From: Candidatus Aerophobota bacterium
GTDB lineage: Bacteria; Aerophobota; Aerophobia; Aerophobales; B3-G15
DNA: 44,237 nucleotides
Direction of reading: 5' to 3'
Assembly (NCBI GenBank): GCA_030615365.1
Contig: JAUWZM010000014.1
Location: 1-44,237 of the forward strand
How positions within the stretch are numbered: position 1 is the first letter of the stretch; each line of letters begins with the position of its first letter. Below the pieces are notes generated by a model. It did no database searches. It was not told the origin of the DNA and worked only from the letters and a program-made list of their open reading frames with translations. Below, one piece after another: positions 31,344 through 40,967 of this stretch. Position numbers and translations under genes: made by a program.

Positions 31344-32588
31344 ATGAAAATGAAACGACGAGTAGTAGTTACTGGAATGGGGGTGGTTTCTCCCATTGGT
31401 GTAGGATTAAGAGAATTTGAAGAAGGTTTATTTTCCGGGAAAAATGGAGTGGGAAGGATAACTCACTTTGATCCTTCCCACTATCGATCTCAAATAGCAG
31501 GAGAAGTTAATAATTTAGATTTTACAAATTACTTGTCTACCAAAGAGATGAGACGAATGGATAGGTTTACTCAGTTGGGAATGGTAGCTGTGGATGAAGT
31601 AATAAAAGAATCTGGCCTGGATATAGGGAAAAAACAAGAAAGGATAGGGGTTTTGATAGGATCAGGAGTAGGAGGATTATCTACCATTGAAAGGGAACAA
31701 ACTATTTTGTTAGAAAAAGGACCCCAGCGAGTGAGTCCCTTTTTAGTTCCTATGTTAATTACGAATATTCTCTCGGCACGGGTTGCTATTAAGTACAATT
31801 TTTCAGGACCAAATTTTTCTATTTCTACAGCCTGTGCTACAGGGAATCATTCTATTGGAGAAGCCTTTAAGATCATCCAGCGAGGAGAAGCTGATATTAT
31901 GATCGCTGGAGGAGCGGAGGGAGCCATTACTCCTTTGGGTTTGGCTGGATTTTGCTCTATGCGAGCACTTTCTACCCGAAATGATGAACCAGAAAAAGCT
32001 TCTCGTCCTTTTGATAAGGAAAGAGATGGGTTTGTTATAGGGGAAGGAGCAGGAGTTGTGGTTTTAGAAGGGTTAGAACATGCTAAAAAAAGAAGAGCCT
32101 TTATTTGGGCAGAGATAATTGGTTTTGGTATGAGTGAAGATGCGTATCACATTACTCAACCGGTGCCAGATGGAAAAGGAGTTAAATTAGCTATGAAAGA
32201 GGCTTTAAAGGATGCTGAGATTAACTGTGATCAGGTGGATTACATAAATGCTCACGGAACTTCCACTTCCTTAAATGACAAAGTTGAAACCAGAGCTATT
32301 AAAGAGGTTTTTGGTAGTTATGCGTACGAAGTGCCGGTTAATTCTACTAAATCTATGACCGGTCATTTACTGGGGGCTACGGGAGGAGTAGAAATAATTG
32401 CCTGCGTTCTATCTATTCAGCGAGGGATTGTACCTCCTACTATAAATTATGAAGTTCCCGATCCGGAATGCAACTTAGATTATGTGCCTAATCAGGCACG
32501 CGAAGTAAACGTAGGGGTGGCTTTATCTAATTCTATGGGTTTTGGCGGTCATAACGCTGTCTTAGTAGTTAAAAAATTTTCTAATTAA
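31344..32588 (+). CDS. fabF: 3-oxoacyl-ACP synthase II
   Basis: The condensing enzyme of fatty-acid elongation. The 414-residue protein has the nucleophile Cys in [16 protein letters not shown], the first His in [11 protein letters not shown] and the second in [15 protein letters not shown], i.e. the Cys-His-His triad of the FabF/KAS-II type. No strong RBS is seen before the ATG. The 148 bases between acpP and fabF contain only AT-rich sequence and a small GCGGCC...GGCCG-like palindrome. Confidence 0.96.
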   Translation: MKMKRRVVVTGMGVVSPIGVGLREFEEGLFSGKNGVGRITHFDPSHYRSQIAGEVNNLDFTNYLSTKEMRRMDRFTQLGMVAVDEVIKESGLDIGKKQERIGVLIGSGVGGLSTIEREQTILLEKGPQRVSPFLVPMLITNILSARVAIKYNFSGPNFSISTACATGNHSIGEAFKIIQRGEADIMIAGGAEGAITPLGLAGFCSMRALSTRNDEPEKASRPFDKERDGFVIGEGAGVVVLEGLEHAKKRRAFIWAEIIGFGMSEDAYHITQPVPDGKGVKLAMKEALKDAEINCDQVDYINAHGTSTSLNDKVETRAIKEVFGSYAYEVPVNSTKSMTGHLLGATGGVEIIACVLSIQRGIVPPTINYEVPDPECNLDYVPNQAREVNVGVALSNSMGFGGHNAVLVVKKFSN

Positions 32589-32589
32589 A

Positions 32590-33291
32590 ATGAACACTTC
32601 CTTACGGTTAAAAAAATTAAAGGATTTGCAGGAAAAATTAGGTATTCATTTGCAAAACATTGATCTTCTAAATCAAGCGTTGACGCATTCCTCTTATGCG
32701 AAATCTTTAAATGAGGGAAATATCTCGGATAATGAAAGACTGGAATTTTTGGGAGATGCTGTTTTGGAGTTAATAATAACTAAATACCTTTTCAAGAGGT
32801 ATCCTCATTTTAATGAGGGGGAATTATCTAAACTCCGAAGCAAAATTGTCTCTAAGGAAAATCTGTCTTATCAAGCTCATTGGTTAGGAATAGGAAAATA
32901 TCTTCTGGTAGGTAAAGATCAAAAAGAGATTAGGTCTCAGGAAGCTCCCTTAGCCGATGCCTACGAAGCTATTATTGGAGCTATTTATTTGGACAGAGGA
33001 TTAGGGGTTACTGGTAAATTTATCTCTCATTTGCTTGCCGATGAGAAAGGAAAATTAAAGAAAATGCAGGATTTTAAATCCCTTCTCCAGGAGTATAGCC
33101 AATCAGTGCACAAAGCAATTCCTAAGTATAGGGTAGTTCGAGAAGTAGGTCCTGATCATAAGAAGAAGTTCAAAGTAAAGGTGAAAATAGGAGGAGCAAT
33201 TTTAGGTGAGGGATGGGGTATCAGTAAGAAGAAAGCGGAAAAATTAGCTGCTCAGGATGCCTGTGATAAGATAAAATTAAAGGAAAAGTAA
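32590..33291 (+). CDS. rnc: Ribonuclease III
   Basis: Cuts double-stranded RNA in rRNA and mRNA processing. The 233-residue protein has the signature NERLEFLGDAVLELIIT (about 47-63) with the catalytic acidic residues, the second Asp/Glu in PLADAYEAIIGAIYLD, and a C-terminal double-stranded RNA-binding domain (DFKSLLQEYSQ ... GWGISKKKAEKLAAQDAC). It is one base past fabF, the usual neighbour. Confidence 0.97.
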   Translation: MNTSLRLKKLKDLQEKLGIHLQNIDLLNQALTHSSYAKSLNEGNISDNERLEFLGDAVLELIITKYLFKRYPHFNEGELSKLRSKIVSKENLSYQAHWLGIGKYLLVGKDQKEIRSQEAPLADAYEAIIGAIYLDRGLGVTGKFISHLLADEKGKLKKMQDFKSLLQEYSQSVHKAIPKYRVVREVGPDHKKKFKVKVKIGGAILGEGWGISKKKAEKLAAQDACDKIKLKEK

Positions 33292-33304
33292 TTATAATCA
33301 CTGA

Positions 33305-33345
33305 ACATTCACGCATTTATGTGAGTGTCTTGGTGACTAGAGTCA
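33305..33345 (+). repeat. Intergenic repeat before the phosphohexomutase gene
   Basis: ACATTCACGCATTTAT (33305-33320) is identical to 4070-4085, followed by GTGTCTTGGTGACTAG, which resembles repeat B. It creates an in-frame GTG at 33321 that would add 12 residues to the next protein. Confidence 0.55.
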
Positions 33346-33356
33346 TAAAGGAAAAA

Positions 33357-34703
33357 ATGAAGTCTTTGATTGTGAGTCCCTCTGGAGTTAGGGGGATTGT
33401 AGGAAAGGATCTGGTTCCCGAAGTTGTGGTGAAATTTGCCCGAGCTTTTGGAGAGTTAATGAATGGCGGGAAAATAGCGATAGGTTCAGATACTAGAACT
33501 TCAAATGAGATGTTTAGGTACGCTGCTTTTAGTGGTCTTCTCTCTCTGGGATGTGAGGTAGTAGATCTTGGTATTTGTCCTACTCCTTCTATTCAGCTTA
33601 TGGTAAAACAACTCAGAGCTCGAGGGGGAATTGTTATCACTGGTAGTCATAATCCTGTAGAATGGAATGCCTTGAAGTTTGTTCGTTCCGATGGTCTCTT
33701 CCTCTACCCTGAGGAAGGAAAAAAACTTCTTGAAATATATGAGAGCTCTATACCACAGGTAGGTTGGGATGGATTAGGAACCATCTTTAAAGATGGTTCT
33801 GCCATTGACAATCATTTAGGGAAGATTTTGGAAGTGGTAGATAGAGAAAAAATAAGAAAGAAAAAATTTAAAGTTGTTCTGGATGCCTGCAATGGAGCAG
33901 GAGCCCTAATTAGTCCTCTCCTTCTCAGTGAATTGGGTTGTGAAGTAACAAAAGTAAATTGCACTCCCAATGGAATTTTCTCCCATCCCCCTGAACCTAT
34001 TCCTTCCAATTTAGGAGAGCTTTGTAGGATAGTTAACGATGAGGAAGCAGATATTGGGTTCGCTCATGATGCTGATGCAGATCGATTAACTGTGGTTTCT
34101 GAAAGAGGAAAAGCCCTACCTGAGGATTATACCCTTCTTCTCGCAACCCGATTTGTTTTAAAAAAAAGCAAAGGCTTGGTAGTAACGAATGTGTGCACGA
34201 CTCACGCGTTGGATGAGATAGCCCGAGAATTTGGATGCGAGGTTATTCGTACCAAAGTAGGTGACATATGGGTATCAAGTCTTATGAAGGAAAAAGGAGC
34301 AGTAATAGGAGGAGAGGGAAACGGAGGGGTAATTATTCCACAAATTAACTATGCTCGGGATGGAATAGCGGCAATAGCTTTATTGTTAGAATATTTAGCT
34401 CAAGAAAATAAACCAATGTCGCAGTTGGTAGATACCCTCCCTCAGTATTTTATGGTGAAGAAAAAATTGAGAGTTTCTCTCACTTGTTTTGCTCAGGTTG
34501 AACGAGAATTAAAGGAAGAATTTGAAAAAGAGAAATTGAATTTTTTAGACGGAGTCAAGGTAGAGAAAAAAGGGGGTTGGGTTCATATAAGAGTATCGGG
34601 AACTGAGCCTGTAATTAGGATAATTGCTGAGGCTAAGAGCAAACTTGAGGCAGAAAATTTTGCCCAATGGGCAATAAAGAGAATTGAAAGAGTAGTGCGT
34701 TAA
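33357..34703 (+). CDS. Phosphoglucosamine mutase/phosphomannomutase family
   Basis: Moves phosphate between C1 and C6 of a hexose or glucosamine. The 448-residue protein has the phosphoserine loop VITGSHNPVEWNALKF, the metal loop GFAHDADADRL, the sugar loop GEGNGGVI and the phosphate-binding VSGTEPVIRIIAEA. The TGSHNP form and overall length resemble archaeal-type GlmM/ManB more than classical bacterial GlmM. I start at ATG 33357 after AAAGGAAAAA. The GTG at 33321 lies in a repeat. Glucosamine for peptidoglycan is the likely role, but other hexoses are possible. Confidence 0.88.
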   Translation: MKSLIVSPSGVRGIVGKDLVPEVVVKFARAFGELMNGGKIAIGSDTRTSNEMFRYAAFSGLLSLGCEVVDLGICPTPSIQLMVKQLRARGGIVITGSHNPVEWNALKFVRSDGLFLYPEEGKKLLEIYESSIPQVGWDGLGTIFKDGSAIDNHLGKILEVVDREKIRKKKFKVVLDACNGAGALISPLLLSELGCEVTKVNCTPNGIFSHPPEPIPSNLGELCRIVNDEEADIGFAHDADADRLTVVSERGKALPEDYTLLLATRFVLKKSKGLVVTNVCTTHALDEIAREFGCEVIRTKVGDIWVSSLMKEKGAVIGGEGNGGVIIPQINYARDGIAAIALLLEYLAQENKPMSQLVDTLPQYFMVKKKLRVSLTCFAQVERELKEEFEKEKLNFLDGVKVEKKGGWVHIRVSGTEPVIRIIAEAKSKLEAENFAQWAIKRIERVVR

Positions 34704-34769
34704 ACAGGCAATGAGCATGGGATTGGGTCCTGATTACAATAACTCAGAAAGGAAGGCATTGGAGCTGCT

Positions 34770-36014
34770 GTGAAAAAAGAGGTAAGGCTTTATACGCTTT
34801 TTATTATTTGCCTTGGGCTGTCTTTTTTATCATATTTAACATTTACTACGTCTTTTAACTGGGAAATAGCAAAGGCATTTCTGTTTTGGTCCATTTTAAT
34901 TTTGGTGACCGAATCACTTTCTACTTCTTTACCCCAGGGAGGTTCTGTTACCCTTGGTTTTCCTATAGTGTACGCTGCTCTTCTCATATATGGTCCTGCA
35001 TTTAGTAGCTGGATAGCATTTTGTGGTGGTATGCTTGAATTTAAATCCAAAAAAGACAAAAAGGGGAAAATAGTATATAAAGTTTTCTTTGACGGTGCTC
35101 AACTTACCATTTCTATATCCTTAGCCTGGTTAGTCTATCGACAACTTGGAGGAACTCTCATTACTACTGTTTCCTCAGGTAATATTGTTTATTTGGGATT
35201 GTCTGCCTTAGTGTACTTTATGGCTAATTCTTTCTTAGTAAGTATAGTTCTTTCTATGGAGAAGAAAACTTCTTTCATGGATATGTGGCTAAGTAACTTT
35301 AAATGGCTTACCCCTAATTATTTAGCTCAAACTCCCCTTGGATTTTTAATGGCTGTAATTTATACACAGATAAGCTGGTGGGCTGTTATTTTCATTATGT
35401 TCCCTCTCCTTATCGCTTACTACTCCTATAAACTTTATACCGATAAGCAAAAAGAACATCTGAGTATCATCCAGGCTTTAGCCTCTGCTGTAGAGGCAAG
35501 AGATCCCTACACCGAGAAGCATTCAAAGAGAATGGCCGAATATGCTATGGCTACAGCAAGAGAACTGGGATTTTCAATTTACGATACACAGGTAGTGCAT
35601 TACGCTGCTATTTTGCATGATATCGGAAAAATTGGAGTAAGTGATTATATTCTTTCCAAACCTGGAAGCTTGACGAATGAAGAGCGGGAAAAAATACAAA
35701 CGCATTCCCAGATTGGAGCAGATATTGTTGCGCAAATTGACTCTTTTAAAGAAGCTTCCAAATTAGTGCATTATCACCATGAAAGATACAATGGTAGAGG
35801 TTATCCCAAAGGGTTAAAGGGAGAAAATATCCCTCTTGGAGCAAAAATTATTGCTGTAGTCGATGCCTATGATGCCATGACTTCTCGAAGGCCCTATCGT
35901 CAAGCTTATCCAAAGGAAAAAGCTATAGCCGAGTTAAAAAAAAATATGGGAACACAGTTTGATGAAAAAGTTGTGGAAGCTTTTCTTAGGATGATAGAGA
36001 GAAATGTTACTTGA
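34770..36014 (+). CDS. Membrane HD-GYP phosphodiesterase
   Basis: Predicted to degrade cyclic-di-GMP. The 414-residue protein has about six membrane spans in residues 10-220, then an HD-GYP domain: H251, HDIGKIGV (283-290), HHERYNGRGYP (336-346), and the tail VDAYDAMTSRRPYRQA. All metal-binding and GYP residues are present, so it is probably active. The membrane part may sense a signal. Its start is GTG at 34770, with a weak RBS. It overlaps the next gene by 11 bases. Confidence 0.9.
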   Translation: MKKEVRLYTLFIICLGLSFLSYLTFTTSFNWEIAKAFLFWSILILVTESLSTSLPQGGSVTLGFPIVYAALLIYGPAFSSWIAFCGGMLEFKSKKDKKGKIVYKVFFDGAQLTISISLAWLVYRQLGGTLITTVSSGNIVYLGLSALVYFMANSFLVSIVLSMEKKTSFMDMWLSNFKWLTPNYLAQTPLGFLMAVIYTQISWWAVIFIMFPLLIAYYSYKLYTDKQKEHLSIIQALASAVEARDPYTEKHSKRMAEYAMATARELGFSIYDTQVVHYAAILHDIGKIGVSDYILSKPGSLTNEEREKIQTHSQIGADIVAQIDSFKEASKLVHYHHERYNGRGYPKGLKGENIPLGAKIIAVVDAYDAMTSRRPYRQAYPKEKAIAELKKNMGTQFDEKVVEAFLRMIERNVT

Positions 36015-36555
36015 TGCATTAGTTATTTCCTTGATAATTGCTCTGTTGAGGGGAGGGAAACTAATAAGATTAGCCGAGCTTCCTTTGAAGAGGGTAGAAT
36101 TAATAGTATTAGCCTTTTTAATTCAGTTTTTATTATCCTGGGGTGGAGAAAGAGGATTTGTTTTTCTTTCAAAATGGGGAGTTTATTTATACATTGGTTC
36201 CTATATTTTACTTCTGGTAGCAATCTGGCATAATAGACACATTAAGGAAATGTTAATTTTTGGAATAGGAATAGTGGGTAACTTTTTGGCTATCCTCGCT
36301 AATGGGGGACATATGCCAGTCTCAATTAGTGCTTTAAATAGGACAGGAATGATGGATGTCCTTCCTCTTCTCAAAAGCAAAACCTATGTGTTGCATAGTA
36401 TATTGAATGAGGGAACGAAGTTGAAATTCTTAACCGATATAATTCCCTTAGCTTCTCCCTACCCCAGACCCAGAGTCTTAAGCATTGGAGATATAATAAT
36501 GGCCCTCGGTATTTTTCTTCTCATACAGCATAGCATGGTAAAGAAACGTAAGTAG
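36004..36555 (+). CDS. DUF5317 family membrane protein
   Basis: The 183-residue protein has about five membrane spans and the DUF5317 signature NFLAILANGGHMPVSISALN, followed by FLTDIIPLASPYPRPRVLSI. The function is unknown. The overlap with the HD-GYP gene is frequent in anaerobic bacteria (from memory) and suggests a joint membrane module. Confidence 0.8.
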   Translation: MLLDALVISLIIALLRGGKLIRLAELPLKRVELIVLAFLIQFLLSWGGERGFVFLSKWGVYLYIGSYILLLVAIWHNRHIKEMLIFGIGIVGNFLAILANGGHMPVSISALNRTGMMDVLPLLKSKTYVLHSILNEGTKLKFLTDIIPLASPYPRPRVLSIGDIIMALGIFLLIQHSMVKKRK

Positions 36556-36665
36556 ATGTGAAGATCTGTAAAATCTAGTTACTGCATTCACCCTTCTGCG
36601 CCTTAACGCTTTAATTTAATGCTTCATTAACTGATTTAATAAATAAGATAAACGAGGTGAATAAA

Positions 36666-37724
36666 ATGGATGCAGAGAGCCTGTTAAGAAAAATGAAAGA
36701 AAGAGGAGCTTCGGATTTGCATTTAGTAAGTGGAGTTCCTCCTGTATTTCGAATCAATGGTTCTCTTGAATTTGCCAATGGAGAAAAATTGGATCCCGGA
36801 AGGGTAAAGTCCCTTGTTTACTCTTTGATGACAGAAACTCAAAGAGAAACCTTTGAAAAGAAAAGAGATTTTGATTTTTCTTATGATCTCCCAGAAGTGG
36901 GAAGATTTCGAATTAATACTCATTATCAACGTGGTTCAATAGCTTGTGCTATCAGGCTTATTTCTCATGCTACTCTTTCTCTTGCCGAATTAAACCTCCC
37001 TTCTATTATTGCTGAGCTATGCCTTAAGGATAAGGGTCTTATTTTAGTAACTGGCCCCACAGGATGTGGAAAATCAACTACTTTAGCCTCGATGATAGAT
37101 ATAATTAATGAAAAAAGATCGGTTCATATTATAACCGTAGAGGATCCCATTGAATATCTTCATTCTCACAAAAAAAGTATTATAGAACAAAGGGAAATAG
37201 GTTCTGATTCGTTATCTTTTGCCTCTTCTCTTAGATACTGCCTGAGACAGGATCCGGATGTTATATTGATTGGCGAAATGAGGGATCTGGAGACTATATC
37301 AATAGCTATGACTGCTGCTGAAACAGGACATTTAGTTTTTGCTACTCTTCATACCCCTGATGCACCAGGAGCAATAGACAGGATAATTGATGCGTTTCCC
37401 TCTCATCAGCAAAATCAGATAAGGATGCAATTATCATCTTCTTTGATAGCAGTCATTACTCAGAATTTAATCCGCAGAGAAGATAAGACTGGAAGAGTTC
37501 CGGCAGTGGAAATACTCATTAGTACCCCTGCTGTGGGAAATTTAATTCGAAGTGGGAAAGCTCACCAACTTTATACAGTTATGCAAACGGGTTCCCAATT
37601 TGGAATGCGAACAATGGATCAATCTTTAAAGAATTTAATAAAAAAAGGTATGATTAGCTTAGACAGTGCCCTGCAGAAAGCCAGAAATCCCATGACTCTT
37701 CGGGAATTACTAAGAGGAAATTAG
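36666..37724 (+). CDS. pilT: Type IV pilus retraction ATPase
   Basis: PilT powers pilus disassembly for twitching motility and DNA uptake. The 352-residue protein has the N-terminal GASDLHLVSGVPPVFRINGS, Walker A GPTGCGKSTT, Walker B/Asp region DVILIGEMRDLETI and HTPDAPGAIDRIIDAFP (the PilT HxxD...P pattern). I choose ATG 36666 because GAGGTG lies seven bases before it. GTG at 36657 would overlap that RBS. No other pil genes are in the window. The gap before it has only AT-rich repeat-like sequence. Confidence 0.92.
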   Translation: MDAESLLRKMKERGASDLHLVSGVPPVFRINGSLEFANGEKLDPGRVKSLVYSLMTETQRETFEKKRDFDFSYDLPEVGRFRINTHYQRGSIACAIRLISHATLSLAELNLPSIIAELCLKDKGLILVTGPTGCGKSTTLASMIDIINEKRSVHIITVEDPIEYLHSHKKSIIEQREIGSDSLSFASSLRYCLRQDPDVILIGEMRDLETISIAMTAAETGHLVFATLHTPDAPGAIDRIIDAFPSHQQNQIRMQLSSSLIAVITQNLIRREDKTGRVPAVEILISTPAVGNLIRSGKAHQLYTVMQTGSQFGMRTMDQSLKNLIKKGMISLDSALQKARNPMTLRELLRGN

Positions 37725-37741
37725 AAGACTAAATACTAAAA

Positions 37742-38230
37742 ATGGGGAAAACCAAAGAACAGGAACTAAGAAATGCCCAGAATTATGCGTTAACTCTTTT
37801 AGATTACAGGGAGAGAAGCCAATGGGAAATCAAAGAGAGAATGCGCCAGAAAAGATACACCCCAGAGATAATTCAGCAAGTTATTGATTATTTAAAAGAA
37901 CATAATTTCTTAAACGACAGAAGATTTTCTGAAGAATGGATAAACTCTGGTATTAAAAAAGGTTTTGCGAGAAAAAGGATCTGCTATGAATTAGGAAGGA
38001 AGGGGATACCAGAGGATTTAATACAAGAAGCTGTGGGAAAGTCATTTTCCAAAATTGATGAAACTGAAATAGCTTTGAGATTGGTTCAGAAAAGATATAA
38101 GACATTAAAGAATAAAAGAGATTTTCAAAGAATTTCTGGGTTTTTAAGACGACGAGGACACTCTTTTTCTATAATTAACAGAGTAATAGAACAGCTAAAA
38201 GATAACAAAGAGTCAGGTAGACTTTCCTGA
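37742..38230 (+). CDS. recX: Regulatory protein RecX
   Basis: RecX tempers RecA filaments. The 162-residue protein is made of three-helix repeats: YALTLLDYRERSQWEIKERM, YLKEHNFLNDRRFSEEWINS and GFARKRICYELGRKGIP, the last being the best conserved part of the family. recA itself is not adjacent. It ends 13 bases from the convergent MATE gene, with no obvious terminator between them. Confidence 0.88.
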   Translation: MGKTKEQELRNAQNYALTLLDYRERSQWEIKERMRQKRYTPEIIQQVIDYLKEHNFLNDRRFSEEWINSGIKKGFARKRICYELGRKGIPEDLIQEAVGKSFSKIDETEIALRLVQKRYKTLKNKRDFQRISGFLRRRGHSFSIINRVIEQLKDNKESGRLS

Positions 38231-38243
38231 AAAAACATACCTG

Positions 38244-39680
38244 TTATACAGTAGATTGGTCTAACCCCTTTACTTCGATTACCCGCATTGATTTCCACTT
38301 CCCTCCCAGGAACCGGAATAAAAAAATGAATCCCATCACAGTCACGTAGATTGTAAAAATAATCCAGGCAGTGTAGATATCGGCGTGCAAGACCACCAGG
38401 GCAATGTAAGTTGGAATTACTAAAACAGTTGATGCGACAATTGCAAATATAATCATGACAAATCGTGTATCTCCCGCTCCTTTGATTGCCGCGGTAAAAA
38501 CGATATTGAGAGTGTCGGATAGAGAATAAACTGCTACAAACCTAAGAAGATTTATGGCAATTTTCCGAATGGGTACAAAACTTGCTGGATTTGTCCGGGG
38601 AGCAAAGGGGGCAATGAAGATATCAGGAATGAACACATAAGCGATTGCCACAATTGCCATATAGAGAAATGTTAGATGAAAGCTTGAGTATACACTACGT
38701 TTAGCTAAATGGGGTCTGTTTTCCCCTAAGTGTTGTCCCACGAGAACTGAAACTGCGGTCCCAAAGCCCATCATAGGCATAAAAGCTAAGCCGTTGATAT
38801 TGAGGGCGATATTTGTTGCGACAAGATACATAGTGCCCAGACGTCCTACTAAGAGGATAAAGATAGTAAATCCAATCATATCCAGCAACCATTGGATTCC
38901 ACTGGGAAGACCAAAATGCACGAGTCTTGAAAAGAGAGATTTATCAAACGCCCAACTCCTTAAGGTATGATAACGTTGTTTATAGATAGGACGGGAAAGC
39001 AAAGCAAAATAGATAGCAAGGGAAAGACATGATGAGGTAACTGTGCCTATAGCCGCCCCTTTGATTCCCAGCTCCGGTAGACCCCATTTGCCGAATATAA
39101 GTACGTAGTTCATAATTAGATTTACGGCAGTTGCAATAGCACTCACCCACACAACAGGCCAGGCTTTGCCCCGTCCACTAAAAAAACCTGACAGAGCAGA
39201 ACAAGCAATAGCTGGTGTAGCTCCAAGACAAAGCACCTGGAAGTATATTGTTTCATACTGTTGAACCAGAGGCTCGTGTCCCACAAATCGAAAGATGGGC
39301 CTGGCTAAGGGGATTAACATAAGATGAATCATACCACCGAGTATGGCAATATATAATCCTTGTGACAGAACCGGGCCAATTCTTTTATACCGACCTGAGC
39401 CATAATACTGAGCAACAAATGTACTTGCGTAGCTCGCAGTTCCTATGAATAGGCTTAAGAGGGTAAAATTTAGCATACTGGCTGGCATGGCCGCCGCGAT
39501 AGCTTCCGGGGAGTACCAGGCAAGGAACATGCGATCAACGAAGTGTTGAATGGACAATGCACTGGTGCTCAAAATGAGCGGAACAGCTATGGAGAGCACC
39601 TGGCGATATCCACTTTCACAACTCCAACGATTAACAAAAAAATGAGCTATCCCACTTACACTTATTTTTTTCTTTTCCAT
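38244..39680 (-). CDS. MATE-family multidrug/organic-cation exporter
   Basis: The 478-residue protein has 12 hydrophobic spans in two MATE halves, starting AVPLILSTSALSIQHFVDRMFLAW and with IKGAAIGTVTSS and NINGLAFMPMMGFGTAVSVLVGQHLGENRP typical of the family. It exchanges Na+ or H+ for drugs or metabolites. The substrate is unknown. Its codons look richer in G+C than its neighbours, and it lies between recX and transposon debris, so recent transfer is possible. A GGGAATAAAAA precedes the ATG. Confidence 0.9.
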   Translation of the reverse strand: MEKKKISVSGIAHFFVNRWSCESGYRQVLSIAVPLILSTSALSIQHFVDRMFLAWYSPEAIAAAMPASMLNFTLLSLFIGTASYASTFVAQYYGSGRYKRIGPVLSQGLYIAILGGMIHLMLIPLARPIFRFVGHEPLVQQYETIYFQVLCLGATPAIACSALSGFFSGRGKAWPVVWVSAIATAVNLIMNYVLIFGKWGLPELGIKGAAIGTVTSSCLSLAIYFALLSRPIYKQRYHTLRSWAFDKSLFSRLVHFGLPSGIQWLLDMIGFTIFILLVGRLGTMYLVATNIALNINGLAFMPMMGFGTAVSVLVGQHLGENRPHLAKRSVYSSFHLTFLYMAIVAIAYVFIPDIFIAPFAPRTNPASFVPIRKIAINLLRFVAVYSLSDTLNIVFTAAIKGAGDTRFVMIIFAIVASTVLVIPTYIALVVLHADIYTAWIIFTIYVTVMGFIFLFRFLGGKWKSMRVIEVKGLDQSTV

Positions 39681-40232
39681 TTTTATTCCCTGGGAAAGGC
39701 TTATCTCTTTCAGGAGTTTTATCTATCTTTTTCACAGAAGAGGTTTTGAGGAATTTTTTTTATATGATATAAACGCAAGTTTAATTTATAATTTCAAGCA
39801 ATTCTATACCTGTTTATCACTTTGTCAAATTATTTTGTGTATCTTTAATACTATTCAGTGCCCTCTTTTCCTTGCAATCCTTGCAAGAAAGTGAATTTTT
39901 GATATACTTAGAGCGTTAGAATTTTAATAATTTGCATTCATCAGTCTTTGCCAGACCATGAGCTCATTATTAAAGTTCTCCACCTGGGTAGGGGAGGCCA
40001 ATATCATTTTCCTTTTTTCCTCCCCCTTGGAGAGATGTGAAAAACCTCTCCAGAGAGATGGTGTTATCACTCCCTCCAAATTTTTTTTGAAGGGTAACTG
40101 AGAAATTTTACCGATAATTTGACTACTTTGGTAAAATTCATCTTGATGATTAGAAAATTTACCTCCTTATGTTTGATCATTAAAATAATTAGTCCTTAAT
40201 TGGTAAAAGTGAGAAGCTAAATGTCCATTTAT
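39681..40232. repeat. 550-base intergenic region with repeat pieces
   Basis: No gene is seen. CACCTGGGTAGGGGAGGCCA (39979-39998) resembles the left arm of the palindrome at 43106. AATATCATTTTCCTTTTTTC CTCCCCCTTGGAGAG (39993-40034) is a diverged copy of the 22309 repeat. CTTGCAATCCTTGCAAG (39883-39899) is a short palindrome. The remainder is AT-rich, with no promoter I would trust. Confidence 0.5.
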
Positions 40233-40829
40233 CTATATATTTACTGCATTAGCTCCAACTATATCAAGAATTAGACACTTCTCGCCTTGTTCTGGTATAA
40301 TGTTCTTAAGATTTACCCCAGCAGCGGTAAATAAAGCCTGAAGACGAGCTCGAAAGTAGACTAACAAAGAGCGGTCAAAACCTTCATAGCCTATGGGGAC
40401 ATTTAAGGCATACTTCCATGCTATGTTCAACCGTACCATCTCAAGAGGTTCTCTATCAGAAAGATTCTCATAGTTTTGCAAGATGAGAATTTTAGTAAGT
40501 CTTGCTGGAAGTACAGAGGTCCTTCCATTATTAAGACAGTACATATCAGCAAAATCATTATCAGTTATTATTTTATTAGAAAAATCATGCATTTTAGCAT
40601 AGAAGCTATTTTTATTGATGAGATGGGCACAGACAAATTCAGTATCAAAAAAGGAGGTTTGTTTATCCTCTTTTCCAGCCTTGGCGAGAATACACCTTTT
40701 GAATTTTTTAAGGAAGTTAAAAGGTAAGATAAAAAAGCTGATTTTGCGGGGGTAGTAGATAATCCTTACGAAAACTCTATAGATGCCTTGAGGAGAAGTA
40801 CACTTTTTCCCTTGACAGTTACCTGACAA
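40233..40829 (-). pseudogene. Internally deleted IS1182-type transposase
   Basis: From about residue 56 (base 40664) the protein is transposase: TSFFDTEFVCAHLINKNSFY, DDFADMYCLNNGRTSVLPAR and ENLSDREPLEMVRLNIAWKY with LVYFRARL, the N-terminal domain of IS1182-like proteins. It then jumps straight to LQALFTAAGVNLKNIIP, which resembles their C-terminus (LQALxTAxxVNLKR type). The central DDE domain is gone in frame. The first 55 residues are not transposase: residues 41-54 are the antisense of a glycosidase fragment (see 40668-40709). It is inactive. Confidence 0.75.
40668..40709 (+). repeat. 42-bp exact copy of glycoside-hydrolase sequence
   Basis: Identical over all 42 bases to 44079-44120, where it encodes LFSSLGENTPFEFF inside the hydrolase gene. 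Here it is next to the transposase remnant and encodes nothing useful. Flanks on both sides are unrelated. Confidence 0.9.
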
Positions 40830-40850
40830 AGAAAAAAAATCTGCTAAAAT
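40823..40850 (+). promoter_or_regulatory. Promoter for the solute-binding protein gene
   Basis: CTGACA (40823-40828), a 16-base spacer, TAAAAT (40845-40850) with TGC just before the -10. The leader to the GTG at 40968 is about 110 bases. TTGACA at 40812 is too far from this -10 to pair with it. Confidence 0.5.
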
Positions 40851-40967
40851 GATCAGTAGTAAAATAGATCCTTGGTAAAGAAGCTAAAAACAAGGCCAGG
40901 GGGAGGTGAAAAGGTAAGCAGGCCGTTAGCTCATAATATAAAAATAAATCATAGAAAGGAGAAAAAA

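Noticed and set aside
40476..40727. Plus-strand open frame of 83 codons over the transposase remnant
   Set aside because: It is the antisense of the transposase and contains the 42-bp glycosidase piece by chance of frame. No RBS or family support.
40812..40850. TTGACA at 40812 as the -35 of the solute-binding protein promoter
   Set aside because: Its distance to TAAAAT is 27 bases, which is too long. CTGACA at 40823 with 16 bases fits better.
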